Source: Archivesica marissinica
Taxonomy: Eukaryota; Mollusca; Bivalvia; Venerida; Vesicomyidae
Assembly (NCBI GenBank): GCA_014843695.1
Contig: CM026400.1
Span: 43,988,126 to 44,052,125, forward strand
Direction: 5' to 3'
Length of the DNA stretch: 64,000 nt
The position numbers and the translations under genes were made by a program. Shown here in pieces: positions 12,101-27,100 of this stretch (positions are counted from its first letter, which is position 1; each line of letters starts with the position of its first letter). Under the pieces are notes generated by a model that was not told the DNA's origin, made no database searches, and saw nothing but the letters and a program-made list of their open reading frames with translations.

Positions 12101-15100
12101 GTGTTGCTCTGTTTGCCTTGGCGGTGGTGTATGAGGGACTCACAGTTCTCTATTCTAATCTGTAGGTTTATTGGGAGCTTGTGTTGCTCTGTTTGCCTTG
12201 GCAGTGGTATATGAGGGACTCAAGGTTTTACGAGAAATATTGCTACAAAAAGCCATGGTGTCGGCCAACAAATACGCAATCTCGAACAACGGATCAAACT
12301 CGCAAGACGCCATGGTGATCAGTAATAGAAATGTTGGGTATGTATTAACGAGTTCACATGGCTTAGTTTAATCATATTTTATTGCTCGATTCGTTTTACA
12401 TATACACGTAAATACAAAACATGACAAATTAAATAAAGGCAAACGGGTCGGGCCACAAGTTCAAGCAACATTAGTTACGGCCCTTCCCGGGTGATGGCAG
12501 CTGTGAATAAATATGTGGTACATGAAAAGGGATAATGACATAATCCCCTCATGGGATATAATAATCGTATTTAACACAGGACAAAACCCCTCCCACCTAG
12601 TCAGGGCTCATTCTAGAGGGCGACTTGGGTGAAAGTCGCCCTAGGGATTCTTCGGGGTTTTTTTGTTGTTGTTTTTTTACAATTTTCATACAAAATGTTG
12701 TCCAGTAAGATACACTGACCCATTATAAAGCACTGCTTCTATTCATATGTTCTATTGAATGGTCATATTGTGTATTTTAACCCTATTTTGATGAAATATG
12801 TTAAATAACACCAGGGACTTTCTCACTTCTCCCAAATATTCTGACCTAGATTGAACCCTCCTAGGTTTAGTATTAGGGTTCTACAGACGCATGAAAGGGA
12901 CCTATAACAGTGTTGTGCTATTGGTATTGTGCAATTAAGTGTGTTTGTGGGTTTTGTCTTTCACTTAGCTAATTGATTGGACCTGTACTCTTCTTGGCAT
13001 ATCATAATTATACAGTGCCAGGTATTTCATGGTTTTAGGTAAACTTTAACACTTTGCATGTTAGCGGCATGATCACCTTTGCAAACTATGCTGTTTGCTA
13101 TTCGGATAGTGGAGCTAAAACACTTGACTGAATAGCAAATAACATATATAGATCGAGATCTATGTTGTTTGCAAATGTGATTTTTAATAGAGGTGGCCAC
13201 TAACACAGGTTTGACTGTAGTCTGCATTGTACAGTGTGTGTGCTTGGTGTATATATTATAGATTACAATATGAAGTGTTGAGGTACATTGGGCTAAGTAT
13301 ACTTTTGGAAATGCGTGTTATGTTCAATTTGCCTGTTGAGTTAGTTTTGGATAGGTTACTAGTTTCTACAGCATTATAGCTGCATGCTGCTCCCTGCCAC
13401 GTTTGTCTTTTCCCCTACCCTCTGTTGCCCTTGTAATCCAGCACACCCTTCTGCCCCCTTGTATTCCCCCTTGTCCTTAATCCCCACACTGCTATCCTTG
13501 TATTTCCACCCTACTGCCCTAGTATTCCCCCTGCCACCCTTGTATTCCCCCTACTGCCCTTGTATTCCCCCTACTGCCCTTGTATCCCCCCTACTGCCCT
13601 TGTATTCCCCCCTACTCCTTGTATTCCCCCTACTGCCCTTGTATTCCCCCTACTGCCCTTGTATTCCCCCTACTGCCCTTGTATTCCCCCTACTGTCCTT
13701 GTATTCCCCCTACTGCCCTTGTACTGCCCTTGTATTCCCCCTACTGTCCTTGTATTCCCCTACTGCCCTTGTAGTCCCCCCTACTGCCCTTGTATTTCCC
13801 CTACTGTCCTTGTATCACCCCTGCCACCCTTGTATTCCCCTACTGTCCTTGTATTCCCTCTGCTGCCCTTGTATTCCCCCTACTTCCCTTGTATTCCCCC
13901 TACTGTCCTTGTATTCCCCCTACTGCCCTTGTATTCCCCCTACTTCCCTTGTATTCCCCTACTGTCCTTGTATTCCCCCTACTGCCCTTGTATTCCCCTA
14001 CTGCCCTTGTATTCCCCCTACTGCCCTTGTAGTCCCCCTACTGCCCTTGTATTTACCCTACTGTCCTTGTATCACCCTGCCACCCTTGTATTCCCCCTAC
14101 TGTCCTTGTATTCCCTCTGCTGCCCTTGTATTCCCCCTACTTCCCTTGTATTCCCCCTACTGTCCTTGTATTCCCCCTACTGCCTTTGTATTCCCCCCTA
14201 CTGCATTTGCATTCCCCCTACTGCCCTTGTATTCCCCCTACTGTCCTTGTATCACCCCTGCTGCCCTTGTATCACCCCTGCTGCCCTTGTATTCCCCCTA
14301 CTGTCCTAGTATTCCCCTGCCACCCTTGTATTCCCCCTACTGCCCTTGTATTCCCCTACTGTCCTTGTATTCCCCCTACTGCCCTTGTATTCCCCCCTGC
14401 CACCCTTGTATTCCCCCCTACTGTCCTAGTATTCCCCTGCCACCCTTGTATTCCCCCTACTGTCCTAGTATTCCCCTGCCACCCTTGTATTCCCCCTACC
14501 CTTGTATTCCCCTTTGTATTCCCCCTACTGCCTTTGTATTCCCCCTACTGCATTTGCATTCCCCCTACTGTCCTAGTATTCCCCCCTACTGTCCTAGTAT
14601 TCCCCCTACTGCCCTTGTATTCACCATACTGCCCTTGTATCCCTCTACTGTCCTTGTATTCCCCCTACTGCCTTGTATTCCCCCCTACTGCTTGCATTCC
14701 CCCTACTGCCCTTGTATTCCCCTTACTGTCCTAGTATTCCCCCCTACTGTCCTAGTATTCCCCCTACTGCCCTTGTATTCCCCTTACTGTCCTAGTATTC
14801 CCCCCTACTGTCCTAGTATTCCCCTACTGCCCTTGTATTCCCCTACTGCCCTTGTATCCCTCTACTGCCCTTGTATTCCCCATACTGCCCTTGTATCCCT
14901 CTACTGTCCTAGTATTCCCCCTACTGCCCTTGTATTCCCCATACTGCCCTTGTATCCTCTACTGCCCTTGTATTCCCCATACTGCCCTTGTATCCCTCTA
15001 CTGTCCTAGTATTCCCCCTACTGCCCTTGTATTCCCCATACTGCCCTTGTATCCCTCTACTGCCCTTGTATTCCCCCTACTGCCCTTGTATTACCCCTAC

Positions 15101-18100
15101 TGTCCTTGTATTCCCTCTACTGCCCTTGTATTCACCCTACTGCCCTTGTATTTCACCCTACTGCCCTTGTATTTCACCCTACTGCCCTTGTATTCCCCTA
15201 CTGCCCTTGTATTCCCCTACTGCCCTTGTATTCCCCCTACTGCCCTTGTATTCCCCCTACTGCCCTTGTATTCCCCCTACTGCCCTTGTATTTCACCCTG
15301 CCCTTGTATTCCCCCTACCTTGTATTCCCCCTACTGCCCTTGTATTCCCCCTACTGCCCTTGTATTCCCCTACTGCCCTTGTATTCCCCCTACTGCCCTT
15401 GTATTTCACCCTACTGCCCTTGTATTCCCCCTACTGCCCTTGTATTCCCCCTACTGCCCTTGTATTCCCCCTGCTGCCCTTGTATCCCCTGCTGCCCTTG
15501 TATTCCCCCTGCTACCCTTGTATTCCCCCTGCTACCCTTATATTCCCCCTGCTGCCCTTGTATTCCCCCTACTACCCTTATATTCTCACTACTGCCCTTA
15601 TATTCCCCCTGCTGCCCTTGTATTCCCCCTGCTGCCCTTTTATTACGTTAAATTTATCTTGTATTTATATTACATTAATTTAAACAACTCAAGACGTAGA
15701 TATTTCCTTTTATAAATTTTCTTTCGAATTTACATAATTATGTTGGTATATAAATGAATTCAATAAGCTCATAAAATCATGCTTTCAAATGTCTCCGTGG
15801 CCCAGTGGTTAAGGAGTCCGTCTACGGAGCGGGAAGTCGAAGGTGAACCTCGTGAGGGGTTCGTTCTAATATGGCTGGTTGGTGAGCCGCCAGCTAGTCA
15901 AATAATGGTTACTGATTGCATACCAGCCTGGCACCTGACCTTCATGCATATGATTCGGGAAGTACTGATGTTCTAAAAAAAGTGTCTCATAAGTCAGTAA
16001 TGGCTTACACTATAATAAACAAACACTTACTCACTCTGTATTGTGAGTAAATCAATTATTCACTTATCCCATGTTCCTACCAACTACAAATACAATAAAG
16101 AAACAAAATAGGATTCAGGCCTTTGTATTTGACAGCATTCAATATTTATAATATATGCATTGGTAGCAAATATCTTGTACATGCCCCCAAAGTAACCCTA
16201 GTGCTAATGAATAAAATTCTCGTGGAATAAATATGTCTGCGATGTTACACCATATGTTCTAAAGTAAGCCAATCCCTCAGAAAATCACGTAAATACTAAA
16301 CTGTAGTGCCGGCTGCTCCAACCCACTCCCCTAATTATACATGAAGTATAATCTCCTCATCTTTTACTATTATTTCTTTTTTGTGAAGGAGGAGGGGGGA
16401 GTAGAAAGAATCCACACAAACTATCCAGTGTGAAAAGGCCTTCTTTGCTGCCCCGCGACCTTCCCAGGGATTAGCATAACGATAAAACTGGTTAACATCT
16501 ATAGACTAGTTCTAACTCCTTTGTACAATATCGCGCTCTTAATCAGTAACAACACTGTCTTAAATTGTTATTACAGTCACGGCTCAATTCTGTCCATCGA
16601 ATTCTCAATCATTAAACACTGATGGTAGGAAGCACAATATAGAACGCAAGTAGATACGGGTTGAACGTATCTTGATAAACCTGAAAAATACTAACATACT
16701 TTAAAGTAAAAGCATATTGAAAGTGTCTTAAGTAATAAATGATTATTCAAGATTACTATCAACATTCCGTTGAAGATCGATGAAAAACAACAGCCTTGTT
16801 TAATGAGTCATATATCTTGTATTGGGAGGGCGGGCTGGGAATAACCATATGTAACTAGAAAGCTCTTCACTGCTGTCAAAATATGCCTCGAGTGAAGATA
16901 TTGTGTAAACTGCGCTTGTATATAGGTACGCAGATGATAATCACGAAAATTACATTCAAAACATGAACAGAAGGCATAGAGCAAACTCATTATACTGATG
17001 GCATGAATAAAGATGGACTAGAATAGAGTAACGATGGTAAACGTGAATAATTTCATTTATATAGATGTGGATATAGAAATGGCCCTAATTATTTTTACCC
17101 CTGTTTAAAGTACACATACGGCAGACAGCAATCACTTCCTGCCTTGATTGTGTAAATGACTAGTTATTTGCGGGGGTTAAATTAGTACAGATTCAAGCAT
17201 AATTTGTTTTGAATTATTATTTCCATACATTTATAGATTTATAAACTTATGGACATGTACCTAAATATCAAGATGTGTCTTACACATAGCCACTTAACCC
17301 ATTCAACACCAAGTAACTGACACATAGTCGCTTAAACCATTCAACACCAAGTAACTGACACATAGCTACTTAAACCATTCAACACCAAGCAACTGACACA
17401 TAGCTACTTAAACCATTCAACACCAAGCAACTGACACATAGCCGCTTAACCCATTCAACACCAAGTACCTGACACATAGTCGCTTAACCCATTCAACACC
17501 AAGTACCTGACACATAGCCACTTAACCCATTCAACACCAAGTACCTGACACATAGCCACTTAACCCATTCAACACCAAACAACTGACACATAACCGCTTA
17601 ACCCATTCAGCACCAAGCAACTGACACATAGCCGCTTAAACCATTCAACACCAAGCAACTGACACATAGCCGCTTAACCCATTCAACACCAAGTAACTGA
17701 CACATAGTCGCTTAACCCATTCAACACCAAGTACCTGACACATAGCCACTTAACCCATTCAACACCAAGTACCTGACACATAGCCACTTAACCCATTCAA
17801 CACCAAACAACTGACACATAACCGCTTAACCCATTCAGCACCAAGCAACTGACACATAGCCGCTTAAACCATTCAACACCAAGCAACTGACACATAGCCG
17901 CTTAACCCATTCAACACCAAGTAACTGACACATAGTCGCTTAACCCATTCAACACCAAGTACCTGACACATAGCCACTTAACCCATTCAACACCAAGTAC
18001 CTGACACATAGCCACTTAACCCATTCAACACCAAACAACTGACACATAACCGCTTAACCCATTCAGCACCAAGCAACTGACACATAGCCGCTTAAACCAT

Positions 18101-21100
18101 TCAACACCAAGCAACTGACACATAGCTACTTAAACCATTCAACACCAAGCAACTGACACATAGTCACTTAACCCATTCAGCACCAAGCAACTGACACATA
18201 ACTGCTAAACCATTCAAAACCAAGTAACAGACACATAGCCACTTAAACCATTCAACACCAAACAACTGACACATAACTGCTAAACCATTCAACACCAAGC
18301 AACTGACACATAGCCGCTTAAACCATTCAACACCAAGTAACTGACACATAGCCGCTTAACTCATTCAACACCAAGCAACTGACACATAGCCGCTTAAACC
18401 ATTCAACATCAAGCAACTGACACATAACTGCTAAACCATTCAACAACAAGCAACTGACACATAGCCACTTAACCCATTCAACACCAAGCAACTGACACAT
18501 AGCCACTTAAATCATTCAACACCAAGTAACTGACACAGCTGCTTAACCCATTCAACACCAAGTAACTGACACATAGCTGCTTAACCCATTCAACACCAAG
18601 CAACTGACACATATTCACTTAACCCATTCAACATCAAGCAACTGACACATAACTGCTAAACCATTCAACACCAAGTAACTGACACATAGCCACTTAACCC
18701 ATTCAACACCAAGCAACTGACACATAGCCACTTAACCCATTCAACATCAAGTAACTGACTCATAACTGCTAAACCATTCAACACCAAGCAACTGACACAT
18801 AGCCACTTAACCCATTCAACACCAAGCAACTGACACATAGCTGCTTAACCCATTCAACACCAAGTAACTGACACATAGCTGCTTAACCCATTCAACACCA
18901 ATCAACTGACACATAGCCACTTAACCCATTCAACACCAAACAACTGACACATAACCGCTTAACCCATTCAGCACCAAGCAACTGACACATAGCTGCTTAA
19001 ACCATTCAACACCAAGCAACTGACACATAGCCGCTTAACCCATTCAACACCAAGTAACTGACACATAGTCGCTTAACCCATTCAACACCAAGTACCTGAC
19101 ATATAGCCACTTAACCCATTCAACACCAAGTACCTGACACATAGCCACTTAACCCATTCAACACCAAACAACTGACACATAACCGCTTAACCCATTCAGC
19201 ACCAAGCAACTGACACATAGCCGCTTAAACCATTCAACACCAAGCAACTGACACATAGCTACTTAAACCATTCAACACCAAGCAACTGACACATAGTCAC
19301 TTAACCCATTCAGCATCAAGCAACTGACACATAACTGCTAAACCATTCAAAACCAAGTAACAGACACATAGCCACTTAAACCATTCAACACCAAACAACT
19401 GACACATACCTGCTAAACCATTCAACACCAAGCAACTGACACGTAGCCGCTTAAACCATTCAACACCAAGTAACTGACACATAGCCGCTTAAACCATTCA
19501 ACACCAAGCAACTGACACATAGCCGCTTAAACCATTCAACATCAAGCAACTGACACATAACTGCTAAACCATTCAACACCAAGCAACTGACACATAGCCA
19601 CTTAACCATTCAACACCAAGCAACTGACACATAGCCACTTAAATCATTCAACACCAAGTAACTGACACAGCTGCTTAATCCATTCAACACCAAGTAACTG
19701 ACACATAGCTGCTTAACCCATTCAACACCAAGCAACTGACACATATTCACTTAACCCATTCAACATCAAGCAACTGACACATAGCCACTTAACCCATTCA
19801 ACATCAAGCAACTGACACATAACTGCTAAACCATTCAACACCAAGTAACTGACACATAGCCACTTAACCCATTCAACACCAAGCAACTGACACATAGCCA
19901 CTTAACCCATTCAACACCAAGTAACTGACACATAGCTGCTTAACCCATTCAACACCAATCAACTGACACATAGCTACTTAAACCATTCAACACCAAGCAA
20001 CTGACACATATTCACTTAACCCATTCAACATTAAGCAACTGACATATAACTGCTAAACCATTCAACACCAAGTAACTGACACATAGCCACTTAAACCATT
20101 CAACACCAAGCAACTGACACATAGTCACTTAACCCATTCAACACCAAGTAACGGACACATAGCCACTTAAACCATTCAACACCAAGCAACTGACACATAG
20201 CCACTTAAACCATTCAACACCAAACAACTGACACATAGCCACTTAAACCATTCAACACCAAGTAACTGACACATAGCCGCTTAAACCATTCAACACCAAG
20301 CAACTGACACATAGCCACTTAAACCATTCAACACCAAGCAACTGACACAGACTGGTGCATGATATATTTAGACCAATAAATGAATAAGAATATTACATTT
20401 GGACCAGTTCATTTATTATGAGTAAACACTAAGTAACTGACATGGAATGGTGCATGATATTTTTAGACCAATAAATGAATAAGAAAATTACATTTGGACC
20501 AATTCATTTATTATGAGTAAATAAAATCACTTTTGCAATCAACATTGATCCAGATCAGTGGCGGTGTTTGTTCAGGATCTATGTTGTTTGCTATTCAGCC
20601 AACTGTTTTAGCTCCACTCTCTGAATAGCAAACAGCATAGGATCCTGATCAGTGCCGTCTGATCTGGCTCTATGCTGTTTGCAAAAGTGATTTTTATCTG
20701 CCACTAGCGTGTAAAGGGTTAATGTACAAGTATATACATGTATATATATTTTTTTTTAAAGCGGAGAGGACAATGTGCCAAAGTAAGGTGACAAGTGTGC
20801 ATCTTTATACTAATCTACGACTAACTAACGTATTATGCAATTTCGCAAGAATACTGGATTTCAGGCAAATTTACTAGACAAGTATTTTCTGGGACAGGTA
20901 TTTTCTGGGACATGTATTTTCTGGGACATGTATTTTCCAGGACAGGTATTTTCCGGGACAGGTATTTTCTGGGACATGTATTTTCCGGGACAGGTATTTT
21001 CTGGGACATGTATTTTCCGGGACAGGTATTTTCCGGGACAGGTATTTTCTGGGACAGGTATTTTCCGGGACAGGTATTTTCCAGGACAGGTATTTTCCGG

Positions 21101-24100
21101 GACAGGTATTTTCCGGGACAGGTATTTTCTGGGACAGGTATTTTCCGGGACAGGTATTTTTCGGGACATTTATTTTCCAGGACAGGGACAGGTACTTTCT
21201 GGGACATGTATTTTCTGGGACAGGGACAGCAACTTTCCGGGACAGTATTTGTCTATTACCGGCAAATGGTAGAAGAATTATTGCTTGAAATCTTGTTTGT
21301 GTATTTTATAGAAAATATGTTATTGCCGAGTTACAGCATTTCTAAATACATCTTGGAACGATCCGGCACAATTCTAAATATATCTTGGAACGATCCGGCA
21401 CAATTCTAAATATATCTTGGAACGATCCGGCACAATTCTAAATATATCTTGGAAAGATCCGGTACAATTCTAAATACATCTTGGAAAGATCCGGTACAAT
21501 TCTAAATACATCTTGGAAAGATCCGGTACAATTCTAAATACATCTTGGAACGATCCGGTACAATTCTAAATACATCTTGGAAAGATCCGGTACAATTCTA
21601 AGAATGAAAAACAAATGCATCACTGCGTCGTCTGAAATGAGAAATTCTTTAATATTAATTGACGTAATGCATCTATGACGTAGTGATGGCCGACATGTTC
21701 AAGTTGACGTAGTTTTAATAAATGTGGTGTAATACGTTTTTAGTGTTATGATATGAATTCATAATACAAGAATTATGTATAGGATATAAGTCGAAAACGG
21801 TCCAATATGTAAAATATTGGACTGTGTGAGGCGCGTAGCATATATTTTACATATTGGATCCGTTTGAGGCTTATATCTTACTTAAAACACACACTTATAT
21901 AACAAGATTTTACTAATTAAAATTGTTAATTTCGTACATTTACGCATAGGATTTGATATACCGGTAATACTCTGGCCTTTTGAAAGCAGTCCAATATTAA
22001 TAATAATGGACTGCAAGTACAAAGGTATGACGTCACGACAGTGTTTTAATTTGGGCTAATTGTTGCCTATATTTTCTGCCTAAAGCATTGTTTTCTAGCA
22101 TTCACTCACATATACTAAGCTGACAATGATTCTGTATAGCAACTTATTACAGTTTTATTCTTAACCCTTTCAATACCACAGACCTCTATTTATAGGCTTA
22201 CAAAAAGTGTAGATCCAGATGAGCCGGCTCGTGACGAGCCGTCTCATCAGGATCTGCACTTTTTGCAAGTAGTATTACTAATTTTAGACAAAATTACCCA
22301 TCTAGATAAATGAACTGGTCCGAATGTAATTTTCTTATTCATTTATTGGTCTAAGAATATCATGGACCAGTCCATGTCAGTTACTTGGTGTTGAAATAAT
22401 CAGTCACCTACTGAACAAGTCATTATTCTTTATTAAATTAACCCATTCAACCCCAAGTAACTGACATGGACTGGTGCATGATATTTTCAGACCAATAAAT
22501 TACATGTAATAAGAAAATTACATTTGGACCAGTTCATTTATCAAATTGGGTACGTTTTGTCTAAAAATAGTAATATTACTGGCAAAAAGTGCAGATCCTG
22601 ATGAGACGGCTCATTATGAGCCGGCTTATCTGGATCTACACTTTTTGTAAGCTTATTGAGAGGCCTGTGGTGTTGAAAGGGTTAATACAACCCATTTCAT
22701 TATCACCCGGCCAGCATTTCGGCGAGGGACATTGATTTAACGTCGTGCATCCGTCCGGAACAATTTCTCAGTAACGAATGGGTGGAATTTTATGAATCTT
22801 AGTATCACCATAGTTCAGAGACGCACACATGAATTTCGACTAGATCGGCCGTCCGGAACCATTTCTCAGTAACGAATAGGTGGAATTTATGAATCACCAT
22901 AGTTCAGAGACGCATGCATGAATTTCGACTGAATCGGGCCAGTAACACCATAGTCATATATATAAGACCTCTTCATAATTGTTTTTCGATGTGTTATTTG
23001 AAAAATGCCTTGATAGTAAAATGTCACATTTTTCAAGTCTAAATATTTGGACTAGTAGCACCAGAGTTGTTGTACTAAGTTACCTAGGATCCACAATATT
23101 GTTCATCCAGAGAGCCACTTCTAAGTTTTATGTGAACATAAATATGTATCTCTATAGTGTGGTGGTGCACGTGCACTTTTCGTTTGGATCAACCCAGTAA
23201 CACCATAGTTATTGCCCTTTAATTGGCTAAAAATCCACAAATTTGTTCATCCAGCTGCAGTTTCGCGAGGGATGTCAATTCATCAGATTTGCTCGTTTTA
23301 TTCCTAACACTCGCCTACTAAATAAATACAAATATACAAGGGAGTCAGAGATAGTGGCTGCTTAGCACAGGTGGCTGCTTAATAGAGGTCAAATGTATAG
23401 TAAAACAACCTATAGGGAATCTTGAAACTGGCTGCTTAATGGTGGTGACCACTAACACAGGTTTGACTGTATTTCATTTCTAAAATCATCCTTTACCCAT
23501 CTGTTCATCTAACCACTCTAATGTGTACCTTTTTAGCATTTCCTGTGCTGTTTAACCCCGTCCAACATAGAATTACCTTTCCAAATGATTATCAAGTCGT
23601 GATAGCGCGTTTGCTTCAGGTGCGAAAGGCCCGGAGTTTGAGCCCTGCTGGAGCCATTACGATTGTGCCCTTAGGCAAGGCATTTAAATTCCATGTTGCC
23701 TCTTCTCTCCATCTTGGCGATGGATTCCATCAGTGATTAATATAAGTTGTAAGAACTTGTTTCACAATCGAGCTAAAATAAATTTGTATAAACTCAGTCA
23801 TTATCAATGTCACATCATGTATTGACACATTTGTAGATGAAACAAACAGAAATATGCATAGTAAAGCTGAGAAGAACATAGTGAATAGTGCATATGCATT
23901 GATTATCATTGACCTCACTGTTACGTACTGCATTGTCCTCACTGTTAGCGTACTGCATTGTCCTCACTGTTAGCGTACTGCATTGTCCTCACTGTTTAGC
24001 CTACTGCATTGTCCTCAATGTTAGCATACTGCATTGTCCTCACTGTTAGTGTACTGCATTGTCCTCACTGTTAGCATATGACATTGCCCTCATTGTTAGC

Positions 24101-27100
24101 GTATGGCATTGTCCTTACTGTTAGCATACTGCATTGACCTCACTGTTAGCATACTGCATTGTCATCACTGTTAGCGTACTGCATTGTCCTCACTGTTAGC
24201 GTACTTCATTGTCCTCACTGTTAGCGTACTGCATTGTCCTCACTGTTAGTGTACTGCATTGGTCTCACTGTTAGCGTACTGCATTGTCCTCACTGTTAGC
24301 ATACTGCATTGTCCTCACTGTTAGCGTACTGCATTGTCATCACTGTTAGCGTACTGCATTGTCCTCACTATTAGCATACTGCATTGGTCTCACTGTTAGT
24401 GTACTGCATTGTCCTCACTGTTAGCATACTGTATTGTCCTCACTGTTAGCATACTGCATTGTCCTCACTGTTAGCGTACTGCAGTGTCCTCACTGTTAGT
24501 GTACTGCATTGTCCTCACTGTTAGCGTACTGCATTGTCCTCACTGTTAGCATACTGCATTGTCCTCACCATTAGCATACTGCATTGACCTCACTGTTAGC
24601 GTATTGCATTGGTCTCACTGTTAGCGTATTGCATGAATCAACATATCAAGTAATTTAATTAAAAAAGACAACGTGGGACAAATGGGGACGATGCATTCCG
24701 AATGTAAACACGTGCGGACGATGCGTTCCGGTTGTAAACAAATGTGTGACCGATCGACTCGGAAAGTCCTACTTTCGGTTTCGAGTTTGTTTTATCGCAA
24801 AAAACACTGTTTACCAAATGAACATAAGCATATAAGTATAATATTAGAATGTGTAGCAGCATTGCTACCAATACGTAAACATTGAATTGTTCAAATATCT
24901 TTTATTTCATACGATGTAATGCTGCTTTAACTTGTAATTTGGTGTGTGTAACTTGTGCATTTAAAAATATTGCACTTTGTAATTTGCTTTATCTAAAAAC
25001 AATGTGTATTTATGATTGTAACTAATATGCAGTAGTATGTTTTTAATATTTGCCTAATGTATTATGTGTGATTTTGATGCTTTGCTGTGGTTGTCTGGGA
25101 CTCTGGGTACATTGTTGTGATTGTTTGGGTACATTATTACATTTTTGTGAATCTTTGGGTACATTGGTGTGAATGTTTGGGTACATTGATGTGAATGTTT
25201 GGGTAGAATGTTTGGGTACATTGATATGAATGTTTGGGTAGAATGTTTGGGTACATTGATGTGAATGTTTGGGTACATTGATGTGAATGTTTGGGTACAT
25301 TGATGTGAATGTTTGGGTACATTGATGTGAATGTTTGGGTACATTGATGTGAATGTTTGGGTAGAATGTTTGGGTACATTGATGTGAATGTTTGGGTACA
25401 TTGATGTGAATGTTTGGGTACATTGATGTGAATGTTTGGGTACATTGATGTGAATGTTTGGGTAGAATGTTTGGGTACATTGATGTGATTGTTTGGGTAC
25501 ATTGATATAAATGTTTGGGTACATTGATGTGATTGTTTGGGTACATTGATATAAATGTTTGGGTACATTGATGTGAATCTTTGGGTAGAATGTTTGGGTA
25601 CATTGATATGAGTCCGCCTCCGTGGTCGAGTGGTTAAGGTCGCTGACTTGTATACCACTGTAACCTATCATCACTGATGGTCACGGGTTCGAGCCCCGCT
25701 CAGACCGTGTCTCATTTATATGAAAAAGTTGGCAGTTTCTTACGGAGGTTGGTGCACCCAAGTACTGGTTAACCGCTGGAGCCTGCCCAGGAAAGGTGTT
25801 GTTAGGTAAACTGCCCGCCGGCGATATAGCCCAAAATGGTGCTGATGCAGGCGTAAAACCCGAAATATAACATAACATAACATTGATATGAATGTTTGGG
25901 TACATTGATGTGAATGTTTGGGTAGAATGTTTGGGTAGAATGTTTGGGTACATTGATGTGAATGTTTGGGTACATTGATATGAATGTTTGGGTACATTGA
26001 TGTGAATGTTTGGGTACATTGATGTGAATGTTTGGGTACATTGATGTGAATGTTTGAGTGTATTCCTGTGATTGTTTCAATTTTTTTGTGAGCAGGACAT
26101 TTCAGGGGTGGAGGTGTACCAGTTATGTGACATTGACTATAATCCATGGGGCTGGAGTTTTCAAGGGTGAGGTGTACCAGTTGTGTGACATTGACTATAA
26201 TCCATGGGGCTGGAGTTTTCAGGGGTGGAGGTATACCAGTTGTGTGACATTGACTATAATCCATGGGGCATGAGTTTTCAGGGGTGGAGGTGTACCAGTT
26301 GTGTGACATTGACTATAATCCATGGGGCATGCGTTTTCAGGGGTGGAGGTGTACCAGTTGTGTTCGTTGAAGGCAACTTCTTTCCTCGCAGGGTGACAAG
26401 TCCTGTGTGATTCTTCTTTCGAATGGGTCCTCTGTAGGGCCACCCTCCTCACTGTTGGTCACCCCGCAGCAGCATTTATACGGATCTGACAGTTAGACAT
26501 CTGGTCGTCGATTGTCGCAAGTGAGTCTACGGTCACTCCTCTGTAGATCGGGGGAGCGTGGATCCACGACCGTTGCCGCTCCCTCAGGTCCGCCATCTCT
26601 TCTAAACGCCGGTGGAGAAAGATCGAAAAACCAGTGTTCACCTCAAACACTATCTAGAAGAGATGGCAGATCTGTCCTGATGTGCCATAGCCGTGGATCC
26701 ACATACTGGAGAGATTCCCCCTTCGCAAGATCGACGACCAGAAGATCCCAGTATCCTACGCTGCTGCTGCGGGATGTGCACCGGTCACGACGTGCACGTC
26801 GTGAGGAGATCGACCGGCCGTACCAGTTGTGTGACATTGACTATAATCCATGGGGCATGCATTTCAGGGGTGGAGGTGTACCAGTTGTGTGTCATTGACT
26901 AAACCATGGGGCTGGAGTTTTCAGGGGTGGAGGTGTACCAGTTGTGTGTCATTGACTAAACCATGGGGCTGGAGTTTTCAGGGGTGGAGGTGTACCAGTT
27001 GTGTGTCATTGACTAAACCATGGGGCTGGAGTTTTCAGGGGTGGATGTGTTTAGTGCTATGACACCGTAATTCACGGGTGGTTTTGGATGATTTCATTAT

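Noticed and set aside
13384..15715. Long open frames up to 541 codons in all three plus frames
   Set aside because: They arise from a 20-bp repeat without stops; the same low-complexity peptide appears in each frame and no start context or domain is present.
17285..20345. CRISPR-like regular spacing
   Set aside because: Units are contiguous repeats without unique spacers, in an animal genome.
20833..21409. Frames on both strands across the 16-bp array
   Set aside because: Both strands are open over the same bases purely because the repeat lacks stops.
25612..25700. tRNA gene candidate
   Set aside because: A- and B-box-like words belong to a SINE head; copies recur with the same non-tRNA body and target duplications, and the cloverleaf is imperfect.
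25043..26080. Minus-strand frames encoding [18 protein letters not shown] repeats
   Set aside because: Product of the 22-bp array and interrupted by a SINE; no gene features.
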